This document shows positions 1-9,501 of a stretch of DNA of 64,000 nucleotides, piece by piece. The DNA is from a candidate division Zixibacteria bacterium HGW-Zixibacteria-1 (GTDB lineage Bacteria > Zixibacteria > MSB-5A5 > GN15 > PGXB01): assembly GCA_002838945.1 (NCBI GenBank), contig PGXB01000006.1:1-64000 (forward strand), given 5' to 3'. Within the stretch, counting starts at the first letter, position 1, and each line of letters opens with the position of its first letter. The position numbers were made by a program, and so were the translations under genes. The notes beneath the pieces are model-generated. The model had not been told where the DNA came from, made no database searches, and saw nothing but the letters and a program-made list of their open reading frames with translations.

Positions 1-2169
1 GATCGATTCGCCGCAGTCAACCAGACCGTCGTTGTTGCCCAGACCGTCATTGATAACATGATCGTCATAGATCACGAACGGCCCATCCGGTGCGATGATT
101 TGCACCGTGGAAATATATGGTTCTCTATTTTGTGCCGTGATGACGATATCGGCCAGCGCCGGGCTGTCAAACGGGGTAAGGGCCACATTGACCATGCCTG
201 AGCCATCGACATACCCTGCGCCGTGCAGGGCACCATTGACACTGATGCCGACATAAGAGCCGGGATCGGCATGAACGGCGAATGAAGTTGCCGTCAATAA
301 TACCGTAGCATCATGGGTGATATTATTCTGGGTCGGAATACCGAGATAGGTCATAACCGAGGGGTCGCCCATCAGGGTGTATATTTCCCAGTAGTATTGA
401 ACACGGCTGCCGCCGGCCGTTACGGCCAGGTTGCCGGCGAAAATAATGGCGCCATTGGTCACGAAATGATATTGTTCGGTCTCGCCATGATCATGGAAGA
501 CGCCATCATAGGCACCCTGGGTAGTCTGTTCGTAGGTCGGGCCGGTAGCCACGACCGGGCCGTAACCGACTCCCCAATAATAATCTTCGTACCAGTAAGT
601 GGAATTGGTGCCGCCGATATAGCCAATGCCGCCCTTGCCTGCCACCTGCAGGAAAGCCTCACCAAAACAGGGGGTGGATTCGCTGAAGGTGTTGGACAGA
701 CAGCAGTTACCGATACCGAGGAGATATTTGTGATAATTCTGGAGTCCAGGTATATCGCTGGTAACAAATGGAGGATCGGCATGGCCCACATGGCTGCAGT
801 GCGCCGTATAATTATATAATCCGACACCATCACTCACTGTCTGAATAATGGCCGCTGCGGCGCCGGATGCATCCGAGGCGGGGTAAAGCCAGACATTGGG
901 ATTAATACCATGATCCAGATTAAAATAAAGATTAGTGCCGTAGTTAATCTGGCCATTACCGTGAGTTGCAGCATAGGTACCATCAACGCCGGATACAAGA
1001 GTGACTTCCTGAAGGTATGACGGGTCCGGCATTTCGTATTTTTCATATTCCAGAGTTTTATCGATTTGAGGCTGCAATTGAGTCGTATTTTGGGCCGAAA
1101 AGCGACCATAATAGATTTCCGGAAGATTATCGCCGGTCAATTCGCAATATTTCAGGTCGGTCACATGAGAGCCGGCCGAACCCGACCAGGTCGGAACTTG
1201 CGCGACATCACCGACAAACAACACAAATGAAGGGGCCGGATCTTCCGGCGTGCCGGCATTATATAAGCTGCTGATGTGGTTCTTTATAGCTGTGGTGGAA
1301 GTTCCGATTATGTCGGTGTATGAGGTTATAACGGTAAATCCCTTCTTTGTTTTCCACTCAATAAACGGCTGGAGCTGTGTCTCAAACATCCGATCGGCAA
1401 TAATGAGATATTTTACCGGATATTTTACGAGGTTAAAAAAATCAGATTTCGTGGAGGATATAAATCCTTCATAATTGGTCAATTGATCATAGACCGGTTC
1501 AAAGAAGGGTGAATAACTCTTTTCCCAGATCGATTCGGTTTCGGCCCAATCAGGATTTTGATAAGTTACCCTGATCGTCAGGTTTTGATATACCCGGATT
1601 TTGTTTTCGGACGGGCTGTATTCCACCGGGGCGATGGAAATCCGGGCCACCCGAACACCTCTCATAACGCCTTCAATGGCCGTTTCCGCCATTGGCAAAG
1701 CGTAATATCCGCTGGTGGAATAGACACTGCGATCATATTCAAAGGGAACCGAGGCGGGGTCATCCGATTTGGAAATAGACGGCTGGGCAGGGATAATCGG
1801 GTCAATTATACCCAGGTCGGTAAGGGAGATTTCTTCGATGTTGTAGTCGATAATCTCCGCCGTCAATTCGCAGCCGAAAGGAATGGATAAGACCTTGTTA
1901 GCAATCGGCAGATTGGGTTCGCCGATATTAAATGAGCGGCCCAATCCGGGAATCTTAGCCAGGGTAAAATTCCCTTCCGGTGTCGTTACAGAATAAAAGT
2001 TAATTTCGCCGACTTCAAGTTGCAGGGTGAGTCCGGTCATATCTTGATTAATGAGGTTTACGCCGGACGGTGACTTGCTCAGTTCGACAGATTGGTCAGC
2101 CGTTGCCATGCCAGCAAATCCCATGCTGAGTATAACGGCCAGCCAGAATCCCATTACCAACCTTTTCAA
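1..2169 (-). CDS. Secreted gingipain-type cysteine protease (peptidase family C25), 3' end cut by window edge
   Basis: Open frame of 723 codons with no stop, running off the left edge. A predicted exported endopeptidase. The start is a TTG with GGAGG six bases upstream; no ATG fits the Shine-Dalgarno. A signal peptide ends near residue 24 (MGFAGMATA). Residues about 30-215 resemble the C25 propeptide (ends of the type NLTIRVTYQNPDW), and residues about 245-620 resemble the gingipain catalytic fold. The catalytic His is probably H457 (NYTAHCSHVGHADP, compare TGHGS in gingipains). The catalytic Cys is probably C490 (GNCCLSNTF). An Ig-like region begins near residue 640, and the usual sorting tail would lie outside the window. 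Oddity: the usual TGHGS is TAHCS here. Family assignment is firm from the His and Cys context; substrate is unknown. Confidence 0.85.
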   Translation of the reverse strand, partial: MKRLVMGFWLAVILSMGFAGMATADQSVELSKSPSGVNLINQDMTGLTLQLEVGEINFYSVTTPEGNFTLAKIPGLGRSFNIGEPNLPIANKVLSIPFGCELTAEIIDYNIEEISLTDLGIIDPIIPAQPSISKSDDPASVPFEYDRSVYSTSGYYALPMAETAIEGVMRGVRVARISIAPVEYSPSENKIRVYQNLTIRVTYQNPDWAETESIWEKSYSPFFEPVYDQLTNYEGFISSTKSDFFNLVKYPVKYLIIADRMFETQLQPFIEWKTKKGFTVITSYTDIIGTSTTAIKNHISSLYNAGTPEDPAPSFVLFVGDVAQVPTWSGSAGSHVTDLKYCELTGDNLPEIYYGRFSAQNTTQLQPQIDKTLEYEKYEMPDPSYLQEVTLVSGVDGTYAATHGNGQINYGTNLYFNLDHGINPNVWLYPASDASGAAAAIIQTVSDGVGLYNYTAHCSHVGHADPPFVTSDIPGLQNYHKYLLGIGNCCLSNTFSESTPCFGEAFLQVAGKGGIGYIGGTNSTYWYEDYYWGVGYGPVVATGPTYEQTTQGAYDGVFHDHGETEQYHFVTNGAIIFAGNLAVTAGGSRVQYYWEIYTLMGDPSVMTYLGIPTQNNITHDATVLLTATSFAVHADPGSYVGISVNGALHGAGYVDGSGMVNVALTPFDSPALADIVITAQNREPYISTVQIIAPDGPFVIYDDHVINDGLGNNDGLVDCGESI

Positions 2170-2371
2170 AGCATCCTCCACCTTCTGAAGGTTTTTGGTT
2201 AGCTCTCCTTACATTCAGTCTATAAAAAGCCCGGACATCAAGGGTAAAAATTGCAGAAATGACGGGCGTAGTTATAAGTATATGTTAAGCAATGGGTACA
2301 AGAAAAGTCATAGAAGTAATAAATACTCTCTTTAATGTGGTTTGTGCTTAGCTGTACCTCTTCTAATATAC

Positions 2372-2399
2372 AGTATAATATTTTGATTTTTAGTGTCAA
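2372..2399 (-). promoter_or_regulatory. Sigma70-type promoter for the C25 protease
   Basis: Read on the minus strand: TTGACA (2399-2394), a 16-base spacer, TATACT (2377-2372). This predicts a transcript start near 2365 and a leader of about 195 bases before the TTG start at 2169. The rest of the 316 bases between the two flanking genes shows no ORF or clear hairpin. Confidence 0.6.
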
Positions 2400-2485
2400 G
2401 ATATAAATTATCCCGGCGTCTATTATTAATCATTGTTTATCATCCGGTTCGGAATGAAATCAGGACCGAAAATGGGTTGTCGGAT

Positions 2486-3463
2486 CTAATTGCTGCCTCC
2501 TCCGGCGCCGCAGTCAATATTCCACTGCTCGCAATTGCAGCAATTACACTCGGTTCCCACATTGTAGAGATAGGAAATCATGCATGTGACATCCAGCAAA
2601 TTCATCAGACAATCACAATTGCAGTCGGCATTGCAGACAGGTGCCGGGCCGCTTTTATAGAGGTAGTTGATAATAAAAACGGCATCGAGAAGATTAAGGT
2701 ATCCGCTGCAGTCGGCATCGCCGGCGGACGACAGGCAATTTTGAAGAACCGTAACGGAACCGTTTGAAATACCTACCTGAGTTGTGTCGAGATAAGGATG
2801 GAGACTGTCGATCACCATGGTATCGGCAGGAGGACCGCCCACCTCCTCCCAGGTCTTACAGATAGTGTCGCCGGGGTACCAGGCGATGCAATTGTACCAT
2901 AATGTGTCATAGTAAAGTTCATAATTCAGCCCGATGGTCTGCCCCTTTTCATTGGAAAAACAAAAGTCATAAATATTTGCCATTATCTCTATTGAGGCGG
3001 TCTGAGTCTGGGCCGTATCGGGCAAATCGCCGATATCGACCAGGATCTTGATCAGCGGTATTTTGCCTGTCTGCGGATAACCGATGCCATGCACAATGGG
3101 CATCTGGATGGTGTTGGCCATGGCCTGTATTTCAAGGCCGGATTCATAAGCGGTATCGACGCTGATAAACTGCCAACCCGAAGTCAGCGTCCCGGTGGTA
3201 TCGCAATTAACGGTATTAAATTGAATCAGATCGGGGCGGTCGGTTACGAATGTTAATTCGAAAGCGACTACAGAATCTATATAATTCCGCATATAAATCG
3301 GAATGGCGACATTCTGGCGGCCTTCGCGGGCACTTATTTCGGAAACATTCACATCCAGAATATAGAATTGGGCAAAAGCAGAAGAGGCGAAGCAAAGGAC
3401 GATTATAATAAATGACAATGGCGTTAAGATAACTGTTCTAAGGGACTTACGACTTATCGGCAT
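2486..3463 (-). CDS. Secreted cohesin-like/dockerin protein with cysteine-rich C-terminus
   Basis: 325 residues from the ATG at 3463, chosen because GGAGGAG ends five bases upstream; an ATG 12 bases further up lies before that site. A signal peptide ends at about residue 32 (ASSAFA). Residues about 35-175 look like a cohesin-like beta-sandwich (ILDVNVSEISAREG... motif order), followed by a linker. A dockerin-like pair begins near residue 246 (AGDADCSGYLNLLD, then NADCNCDCLMNLLD). The second Ca loop keeps acidic or Asn ligands at positions 1, 3 and 5, but has Cys at 2, 4 and 6. The tail (ECNCCNCEQWNIDC) adds six more Cys. Probable role is surface or extracellular scaffold attachment. It lies behind its own promoter, upstream of and in line with the C25 protease gene. 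No enzyme domain was recognised. Confidence 0.75.
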   Translation of the reverse strand: MPISRKSLRTVILTPLSFIIIVLCFASSAFAQFYILDVNVSEISAREGRQNVAIPIYMRNYIDSVVAFELTFVTDRPDLIQFNTVNCDTTGTLTSGWQFISVDTAYESGLEIQAMANTIQMPIVHGIGYPQTGKIPLIKILVDIGDLPDTAQTQTASIEIMANIYDFCFSNEKGQTIGLNYELYYDTLWYNCIAWYPGDTICKTWEEVGGPPADTMVIDSLHPYLDTTQVGISNGSVTVLQNCLSSAGDADCSGYLNLLDAVFIINYLYKSGPAPVCNADCNCDCLMNLLDVTCMISYLYNVGTECNCCNCEQWNIDCGAGGGSN

Positions 3464-3575
3464 AGACTCCTCCATGCTGTTTTATTCGGAATCTTGATGT
3501 TAATCCCTTAGCAATCAGGCAAGTATAAATCTTTCCCCAATATTTTCAATTGCAGAAAATTATGTCTAACACTAT

Positions 3576-3603
3576 AAAATACGGAATAATAGAATTCTGT
3601 CAA
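3576..3603 (-). promoter_or_regulatory. Sigma70-type promoter for the cohesin/dockerin gene
   Basis: Minus strand: TTGACA (3603-3598), 16-base spacer, TATTTT (3581-3576). A second TTGACA sits just upstream. The leader would be about 105 bases. Confidence 0.45.
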
Positions 3604-3751
3604 GTGTCAAATTACGTAACAGTCTCCGAAATTTATTAGCAAAATACCTTTGATTCTTAGAAGTTTGGCCTTCTATCAATCTGTTATTTGCAATTGTTAT
3701 TTCCAGGGAGCATGTGGTTTCTTACACTCTTTTAATACAAATAATAGTTGG

Positions 3752-3779
3752 TTGACAGAATCCATATTTTGGATATATT
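3752..3779 (+). promoter_or_regulatory. Sigma70-type promoter for the C1A protease
   Basis: TTGACA (3752-3757), 16-base spacer, TATATT (3774-3779); both hexamers are close to consensus. Transcription would start near 3786. Together with the minus-strand promoter at 3576-3603 it makes the 449-base gap between the two divergent secreted-protein genes a bidirectional control region. Confidence 0.6.
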
Positions 3780-3797
3780 CTACTAATAGGAATAAAT

Positions 3798-3818
3798 ATG
3801 ATTCTTGCCTTTAACTAG
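3798..3818 (+). other. Possible six-codon upstream ORF in the protease leader
   Basis: ATG ATT CTT GCC TTT AAC TAG begins about 12 bases after the predicted transcript start and has AGGA six bases upstream. It lies out of frame with the protease. It may be a translated leader or chance. Confidence 0.2.
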
Positions 3819-3912
3819 TGACTTTAAGTACGAAAATATGGCCGATAATGGTTGTAATGGCTTGAAAGCGGCCGGCAAAGATATTCAGGAATTAGATGAG
3901 AAAGGGCTGAAA

Positions 3913-6705
3913 ATGTCGCATTTTTCCTTCACGGGCAGGCCGATCAAGTCGGCAGAGCTTATTTTGATTGGGTGTCTATTGATCCTGTTAATTGTTCCGC
4001 AATCTGTGCTGGGACAGCTTTCAAAGCAGGAAATTGAAGCACTTCAGCAACAGGCACTTGATGAAGACTGGACATTTTCTGTTGGTGAGAATCAGGCCAC
4101 TCAATATTCTCTTGATCAACTGTGCGGTCTCAAGGAACCGCTCAATTGGCGGGAAAATGCCGTTTTCGACCCGATGACCGAAAAAATGCTGCTACCTGCG
4201 GCCTTTGACTGGCGGGATTCCACCACTCTTCCTCCGGCCAGAAATCAGGGCGGCTGTGGCAGCTGTTGGGCGTTTGGAACGATGGGCCCGCTGGAATGCA
4301 ATATTAAATTAAAGGATAATGTGCTCGTCGATCTTTCGGAGCAATGGCTGGTCAGTTGTAATCAGGACGGCTGGGATTGTGCCGGGGGATGGTGGGCCCA
4401 TGATTATCATCAGTGGAAAACCGATCCCTGCGGTGGTACGGGAGCGGTCTATGAAGCCGATTTTCCATATACGGCCACAAATGGCACCTGCAATTGCCCT
4501 TATGATCATCATTATTTAATCGATGGCTGGGCATATGTCGGGAGTTCCTATGGAGTGCCATCTATAGATGCCATGAAACAGGCGATCATGCTGCATGGCC
4601 CGATAAGTGTCGCCGTAATTTCCAACAGTGCCATGCAGGCATATAATGGGGGTGTTTTTAATTCCTGTGCCACCGGTGATGTCAATCATGGCGTTACTCT
4701 GGTCGGTTGGGATGACAGCCAGGGGACATCAGGTGTCTGGATTATGCGAAATTCCTGGGGAACCGGCTGGGGTGAAGAGGGCGGCTATATGCGAATCCAA
4801 TACGGCTGCTCCAGTATCGGATACGGTGCCTGTTATATTAATTACCCCGGATCAAAAAATATTTCGTTTGATTATCCTGACGGTGTTCCGACGAATGTGG
4901 CGTACGGCCAGGTGACTTCGTTTGAAGTGGTTGTCAGCGGGGTTGGAGGCGCCATCCCGATTCCGAATACCGGGCGACTCTATTATTCGATCAATAATGG
5001 AATCCCGCAAAACAAGACCATGACGCAGTTGACCACCAATCATTACCAGGCTAACCTTCCGATTTTATCCTGCGGCGATCGAATCAGTTTTTATGTCAGT
5101 GTTGAGGAGATGACCGACGGGACCTATTTTAATCCCGATCCCTCATCGCCTTTTGAGGCTTTTGGAGTCGGTGATTCAGCCGTTGTTTTTGAAGATAATT
5201 TCGAGACCGACCAGGGTTGGATTGTGACCAGTACGGCCACGGCGGGGGTATGGTCGCGAGGAATTCCGGCCGGACTCGGTGATCGCGGCGATCCCACGGT
5301 TGATTTCGATGGTTCCGGGCGGTGCTATTTGACCGGCAACAGCGCCGGGGATTCCGATGTCGATGGCGGCAATACGATACTAATTTCGCCGACCTTCGAT
5401 CTGTCGGGAGGTGAGGGACAGATACATTATGCTTTCTGGTATTCCAATGATTTCGGAAACGCACCCAACAGTGACACATTTAAGGTCTTTATTTCCAATA
5501 ACAACGGCGCGAGCTGGACATTGCTGGAGAATATCGGGCCTGTCGAAGAAGCTTCCGGTGGATGGTACGAACATACTATCTGGGCCTCCGATTACATTGC
5601 CCTTACAGATCAAATGAAGCTCAATTTCAATGCTTCCGATGCCGGGTCCGGGTCGGTGGTCGAAGCCGCGGTCGATGATATCCGGGTAAAAATGTTTTCG
5701 TGCGGAACTCCGGGGCCGCATATCACCACGATTTCTTTGCCGGAGTGGACAGTCGAGAGGCCATATTCTCAGCAGCTTGAGGCTTCGGGCGGAACCGGCC
5801 TTTTAACCTGGAGCGATAAATTTGATGATCTTGCCGGGACCGGTCTGTTACTATCATCGAGCGGGCTGCTCTCGGGGGCACCGTCTGCGACCGGGGCAAT
5901 TTCATTTACGGCCATGGTTACGGATGAAGAGCTTGTGACGGGCGAGAAAATGTTATCGGTCAATATCAACCCGCATGTGAATGTTACCACTTCAACACTT
6001 CCCGCATGGACCCAGGGTCAGGTTTATTACCAGGATCTTGCAGCCGCCGGCGGCACCGGGGCATACAACTGGGGCGACAAGAACTCCGGTCTGGTTGGTA
6101 CAGGACTGGCTGTTGCGGATGAAGGTAATATCTCCGGGGTTCCGACGACGGTCGGCGTCCTGAATTTCATTGCTGTAGTCAACGATGGCTGCGGGGATGA
6201 AGGTGAGGCGCCGCTTTCGGTCACCATCAATCCGGCGGTGTCGGTCGAAACGGAATCGATGCCTGATGCCACCGAGGGATTACCCTATTCGAGTCAACTC
6301 GAGACGACCGGAGGGACCGGCGAAGTTATCTGGGCCGATAAGAATAATGATCTTGACAGGAGCGGCTTGACATTATCGCCTGATGGCCTGATCAATGGGA
6401 CGCCGCCGACAATTATGACGATAACATTTACGGCACAGGCGCAGGATATAACGGGCAGCAGTGACGAGCAGGTCCTGACACTCGAGATCGGTCCGGCCTG
6501 GATATGCGGTGATGCCGATGGTTCCGGCGCGATCAATCTGCTGGATGCCACGTTTATTGTCAGTTATATGTACAAAGGCGGGGCGGAACCGGCCGCTATG
6601 CAGTCGGCCGATGTCGATAACTCGGGCGCCGTTAACCTGCTTGATGTGACGCGGATGATTGCCTTCCTGTACAAGAGCGGCCCGGCGCTTGACTGCGGCT
6701 TATAA
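3913..6705 (+). CDS. Secreted papain-like cysteine protease (C1A) with jelly-roll, Ig-like repeats and dockerin
   Basis: 930 residues from ATG 3913. The frame is open from TTG 3805, but only the 3913 start gives a clean signal peptide (core LILIGCLLILLIVPQ, ending at VLGQ). ATG 3838 is the alternative. After a propeptide-like stretch, the papain domain (about residues 90-315) shows the full catalytic set: Q112 and C118 (NQGGCGSCWAF), H259 (NHGVTLVGW), N280 (RNSWGTGWGEEGGY). A jelly-roll/MAM-like domain covers about 425-595. Three He_PIG-type Ig repeats (LP.WT.G..Y...L.A.GGTG) cover about 600-855. A dockerin with two Ca loops (GDADGSGAINLLD, ADVDNSGAVNLLD) closes the protein. Probably an extracellular protease anchored through its dockerin. 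Confidence 0.9.
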   Translation: MSHFSFTGRPIKSAELILIGCLLILLIVPQSVLGQLSKQEIEALQQQALDEDWTFSVGENQATQYSLDQLCGLKEPLNWRENAVFDPMTEKMLLPAAFDWRDSTTLPPARNQGGCGSCWAFGTMGPLECNIKLKDNVLVDLSEQWLVSCNQDGWDCAGGWWAHDYHQWKTDPCGGTGAVYEADFPYTATNGTCNCPYDHHYLIDGWAYVGSSYGVPSIDAMKQAIMLHGPISVAVISNSAMQAYNGGVFNSCATGDVNHGVTLVGWDDSQGTSGVWIMRNSWGTGWGEEGGYMRIQYGCSSIGYGACYINYPGSKNISFDYPDGVPTNVAYGQVTSFEVVVSGVGGAIPIPNTGRLYYSINNGIPQNKTMTQLTTNHYQANLPILSCGDRISFYVSVEEMTDGTYFNPDPSSPFEAFGVGDSAVVFEDNFETDQGWIVTSTATAGVWSRGIPAGLGDRGDPTVDFDGSGRCYLTGNSAGDSDVDGGNTILISPTFDLSGGEGQIHYAFWYSNDFGNAPNSDTFKVFISNNNGASWTLLENIGPVEEASGGWYEHTIWASDYIALTDQMKLNFNASDAGSGSVVEAAVDDIRVKMFSCGTPGPHITTISLPEWTVERPYSQQLEASGGTGLLTWSDKFDDLAGTGLLLSSSGLLSGAPSATGAISFTAMVTDEELVTGEKMLSVNINPHVNVTTSTLPAWTQGQVYYQDLAAAGGTGAYNWGDKNSGLVGTGLAVADEGNISGVPTTVGVLNFIAVVNDGCGDEGEAPLSVTINPAVSVETESMPDATEGLPYSSQLETTGGTGEVIWADKNNDLDRSGLTLSPDGLINGTPPTIMTITFTAQAQDITGSSDEQVLTLEIGPAWICGDADGSGAINLLDATFIVSYMYKGGAEPAAMQSADVDNSGAVNLLDVTRMIAFLYKSGPALDCGL

Positions 6706-6726
6706 ATTTTTTGGGGATAAGAGGAA

Positions 6727-6756
6727 AGGGCCGGTAATATTCCGGCCCTTTTTTAT
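6727..6756 (+). terminator. Rho-independent terminator after the C1A protease
   Basis: AAGGGCCGG and CCGGCCCTT pair around a seven-base loop and are followed by a T run. It lies 20 bases past the stop codon. The next gene converges from the other side, so it could act in both directions. Confidence 0.9.
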
Positions 6757-6770
6757 GGCTGGAATTTATT

Positions 6771-7244
6771 TTACTTGCAGCTTTTGCGGAGAATATGGTT
6801 AATCGAATCGGATGTAATATAATTATGTGACATTGATGGCGGGTTTAATTCCACATCAAATTCATCATCATTTACCATAATATCTTCCACAAAACCACTC
6901 CTTCTAGGTAACATAGAGTAAGGTTTGTAATAAAGGTATGCATACAGACATGAATATGTGTGCCCAAGAACAAAACTCGAACGACAGATTGTTTCTTCGA
7001 TGTAACTAATCGAGTCTAGAATTCTTAAGAAATATCCCATAGTACTATCGATTCCCGAATTAGAAAACGCTATTTCTGCATCCCCCAATACCGGTCTCAT
7101 TAAACGCCTTTCCATGTTTTCAATTCCGTTGGAATATGTTTTTATATAAGAATCTGCACGAATTTGATCGACAGGATATGAATTTTGTGAGAGCAATAAA
7201 ATCACTGTCAGGATTATTAGAATAATTTCGTTGAGTCGTTTCAT
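6771..7244 (-). CDS. Hypothetical exported protein
   Basis: 157 residues with a clear N-terminal hydrophobic signal (MKRLNEIILIILTVILLLSQ). The rest is hydrophilic, with several Tyr and two Cys in the mature part (TICRS, SCLYAYL) plus one near the end (RKSCK). No family was recognised. The stretch is more AT-rich than its neighbours and the ribosome binding site is weak (GGGAAA, far from the ATG), so it may be an acquired or poorly expressed gene. It lies downstream of, and in line with, the vWA gene, but a strong hairpin at 7273-7299 separates them. Confidence 0.5.
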   Translation of the reverse strand: MKRLNEIILIILTVILLLSQNSYPVDQIRADSYIKTYSNGIENMERRLMRPVLGDAEIAFSNSGIDSTMGYFLRILDSISYIEETICRSSFVLGHTYSCLYAYLYYKPYSMLPRRSGFVEDIMVNDDEFDVELNPPSMSHNYITSDSINHILRKSCK

Positions 7245-7272
7245 AATTTACTACATTTCCCAAATAATATAT

Positions 7273-7299
7273 CCGGGACAGGCAGCTTGCCTGTCCCGG
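7273..7299 (-). terminator. Strong hairpin after the vWA gene
   Basis: A perfect 12-bp stem (CCGGGACAGGCA / TGCCTGTCCCGG) with a three-base loop lies 11 bases past the vWA stop. On the minus strand it is followed by AT-rich sequence (ATATATTATTT) rather than a pure T run, so termination is likely but not certain. Confidence 0.55.
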
Positions 7300-7310
7300 C
7301 ACCCCGCACA

Positions 7311-9197
7311 CTATTTCTCCGCCAGTTCATCCTGGTGCTTTTCTGCCTTGCTGATTAAGTCCATTAGCTGGACTATGTCTTCGGAGTCATGCTCGACGAA
7401 GACTTGTTTGGCCAGGTCGAACACGGCAGAGAGTTTTGACCCCTTCGCCCAATATGATTTTCTCAAAATCTCGGCGAACTCGGCTGCGGTTGCGGCCAGT
7501 CTGAAATCGACCGAAGCATTTTCAAAGCGCTCACCGAAATCGTTGCGCATGATCTGTCTATTAATTTCAGTCACGTTGTTGTCATCCGGGTCCTTGTAAC
7601 GGATAAAAATGGTCCCGATATGACTCGACCTTGCGAATTTATGAAACTTGATTTCGTATAGTGCCGTCACCTGATGCCCCGAGCCGATTTCACCGCCGTC
7701 CTCTTTGTCGTCGCGGAACTTGTCGTCATCGAGGTCCCGGTTTTCATAGCCGAGCAGGCGGTAGCTGCTGACCGTGTTCGAGTCGAAATCGACCTGAATT
7801 TTGACATCGCGAGCGATGACCTGCAATGTTCCGGTCAGATTGTCGAGAAAGATCTTTTTGGCTTCTTCGAAATCATCGACATAGGCATAAAAGCCGTTGC
7901 CTTTATTGCCCAGTTTTTCCATCAGGATATCATTAAAGTTGCCCATGCCGAAACCGACCGTGGTCAGCGTGATGCCTTTATCGGCATAGCTTTTAATCTG
8001 CTTGAGAATCTGATCCGGCCCGGTAACGCCGACATTGGCGACCCCATCGGAGCAGAGAATTATCCGGTTGATTTTGCCTTTCTCGAACATCTTGTCGGCC
8101 ATCTGATAACCGAGGCGGATGCCTTCTTCGGCATTGGTGGCGCCATCGGGAACCAGCCATTCGATGGCCGTCAGAATTTTTTCCTTTTCGTTGATTGAAG
8201 TCGGCTCGAGAATGACTCTGCCGGATGAACCATAGACGACGATACCGACCTGATCCTTCGAATTGAGATTATCGACCAGCATACGGAGCGATTTTCTGAC
8301 CAGGCCGAGGCGGTCCTCACGACCCATTGAGCCGGAGACATCGATTACAAAAACCAGATTGGCCGGCTTGCGGTTTTCTGGTCGGATATCGAAGCCCTTG
8401 ATGCCGATTCGCAGAAGCTGGCAGTTCTGACCGAAAATCGACGGGGCGCCCTCGATATGGACGGCAAACGGGCCATTTTCGGGCGAAGCATAGTTATACT
8501 TGAAATGATTGACAAATTCCTCGGTGCGGATGGCCTCATTGGGCGGCAGTTCACCACGCTCGAGGTAGGAGCGGGCCATTATGAAAGAGGCGTCATCGAC
8601 ATCGACCGCAAAGGTGGAAAGATGGTCATCTTCGGTATCGACAAAAGGATTGACGCCATAATTTTTGAAAAACATGGCATCGAAGGCTTCGCCGTTGACA
8701 ATCTGTGTCCCGCCGTGCGCGGGGGGGTAATACGCGGCCTCGTTACAACGACCGGCCTTCTTTGAAGCCTCAATTGCCATCGGTACAGCCATTTGGCTGG
8801 TCACCGAGAATCTGTCAATCTGGTCTTTTTCCGCGGTAACTTTGATAATTTTACTCAGATCCGCGACGCTTTGCTCCATTTTGACGTCTTGCTCGGTAAC
8901 AAGATCGACCAGGACCGAGACTTCAGTTATTTCAATGGTCTGGTAGCCAAGGGCCGTGAATTTGAGAGAATATTTCCCGGGTTGGACATTTTCAATAACA
9001 AATTTCCCATCCGGGCCGGTCATGGCGCCCTGAGTGCTGCCGACAATCATAACCGACGCTCCCGGAATGGGTTTGCCGGTTAATTTGTCGGTGACGGTGC
9101 CTTTGATTTTGCCGGTGGTTCCGGCAGTGATAATGAGGGGGAGCAGGGCCAGCAGGGCCATGACAATCATTATGCCTGTGAATGCTTTTGCCTTCAT
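7311..9197 (-). CDS. von Willebrand A domain protein (YfbK-like) with N-terminal carboxypeptidase-regulatory-like domain
   Basis: 628 residues; start fixed by AGGAGG eight bases before the ATG. A signal peptide or membrane anchor occupies residues 1-26. Residues about 28-110 form a CarboxypepD_reg-like beta domain (GKIKGTVTDKLTGKPIPGAS, GPDGKFVIENVQPGKYSL). A vWF-type N-terminal region with EEFVNHFKYNY follows. The vWA domain has a complete MIDAS (DVSGSMG near residue 284, then T and D positions in DGATNAEEG and CSDGVANVG). The C-terminus matches the YfbK C-terminal region (DUF3520). The family occurs at the cell surface or periplasm and its substrate is unknown. It is divergent from the PAS-LuxR gene, with 304 bases between them. 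Confidence 0.85.
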   Translation of the reverse strand: MKAKAFTGIMIVMALLALLPLIITAGTTGKIKGTVTDKLTGKPIPGASVMIVGSTQGAMTGPDGKFVIENVQPGKYSLKFTALGYQTIEITEVSVLVDLVTEQDVKMEQSVADLSKIIKVTAEKDQIDRFSVTSQMAVPMAIEASKKAGRCNEAAYYPPAHGGTQIVNGEAFDAMFFKNYGVNPFVDTEDDHLSTFAVDVDDASFIMARSYLERGELPPNEAIRTEEFVNHFKYNYASPENGPFAVHIEGAPSIFGQNCQLLRIGIKGFDIRPENRKPANLVFVIDVSGSMGREDRLGLVRKSLRMLVDNLNSKDQVGIVVYGSSGRVILEPTSINEKEKILTAIEWLVPDGATNAEEGIRLGYQMADKMFEKGKINRIILCSDGVANVGVTGPDQILKQIKSYADKGITLTTVGFGMGNFNDILMEKLGNKGNGFYAYVDDFEEAKKIFLDNLTGTLQVIARDVKIQVDFDSNTVSSYRLLGYENRDLDDDKFRDDKEDGGEIGSGHQVTALYEIKFHKFARSSHIGTIFIRYKDPDDNNVTEINRQIMRNDFGERFENASVDFRLAATAAEFAEILRKSYWAKGSKLSAVFDLAKQVFVEHDSEDIVQLMDLISKAEKHQDELAEK

Positions 9198-9311
9198 TTT
9201 CCTGACCTCCTGAAATTGATGTTGGTTTTGAACTTCTGATTGGATTACAGGCCGGGGCCGAAAATCTTCCCAAAAAACATGATTGTTGATTTGATTATTT
9301 ATATTATATTT

Positions 9312-9330
9312 GGAAAAAGGCGATTTTTCC
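9312..9330. repeat. Inverted repeat in the vWA/PAS-LuxR divergent region
   Basis: GGAAAAA and TTTTTCC pair perfectly around a five-base loop (GGCGA). On the minus strand it lies just upstream of a TATAAT (9308-9303) that could serve the vWA gene. A repressor or activator site is possible. The rest of this 304-base gap holds one plus-strand promoter and nothing else I can name. Confidence 0.35.
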
Positions 9331-9405
9331 GGGGAGTGACATCGAAATCAAGACCGCATTTTCGGATTCCTGGGTGGACTCGGCTTCTATTAAACTGATG
9401 AATAT

Positions 9406-9434
9406 TTGGCTATATATTTGAATCGCTATATAAG
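9406..9434 (+). promoter_or_regulatory. Sigma70-type promoter for the PAS-LuxR regulator
   Basis: TTGGCT (9406-9411), 17-base spacer, TATAAG (9429-9434), giving a start near 9441 and a leader of about 60 bases. Confidence 0.45.
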
Positions 9435-9501
9435 GTATGATGACCCCGAATAATAACATAATTACAGGGGGCGGCTGTTTCCGGCTGATTTTATTCAAGT
9501 T

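Noticed and set aside
313-819. Long plus-strand frame (168 codons) near the left edge
   Set aside because: It lies opposite the C25 protease, including its catalytic His and Cys codons.
7674-8198. Long plus-strand frame (174 codons) opposite the vWA gene
   Set aside because: It is antisense to a clear gene with a complete MIDAS motif, has no ribosome site and shows no domain.
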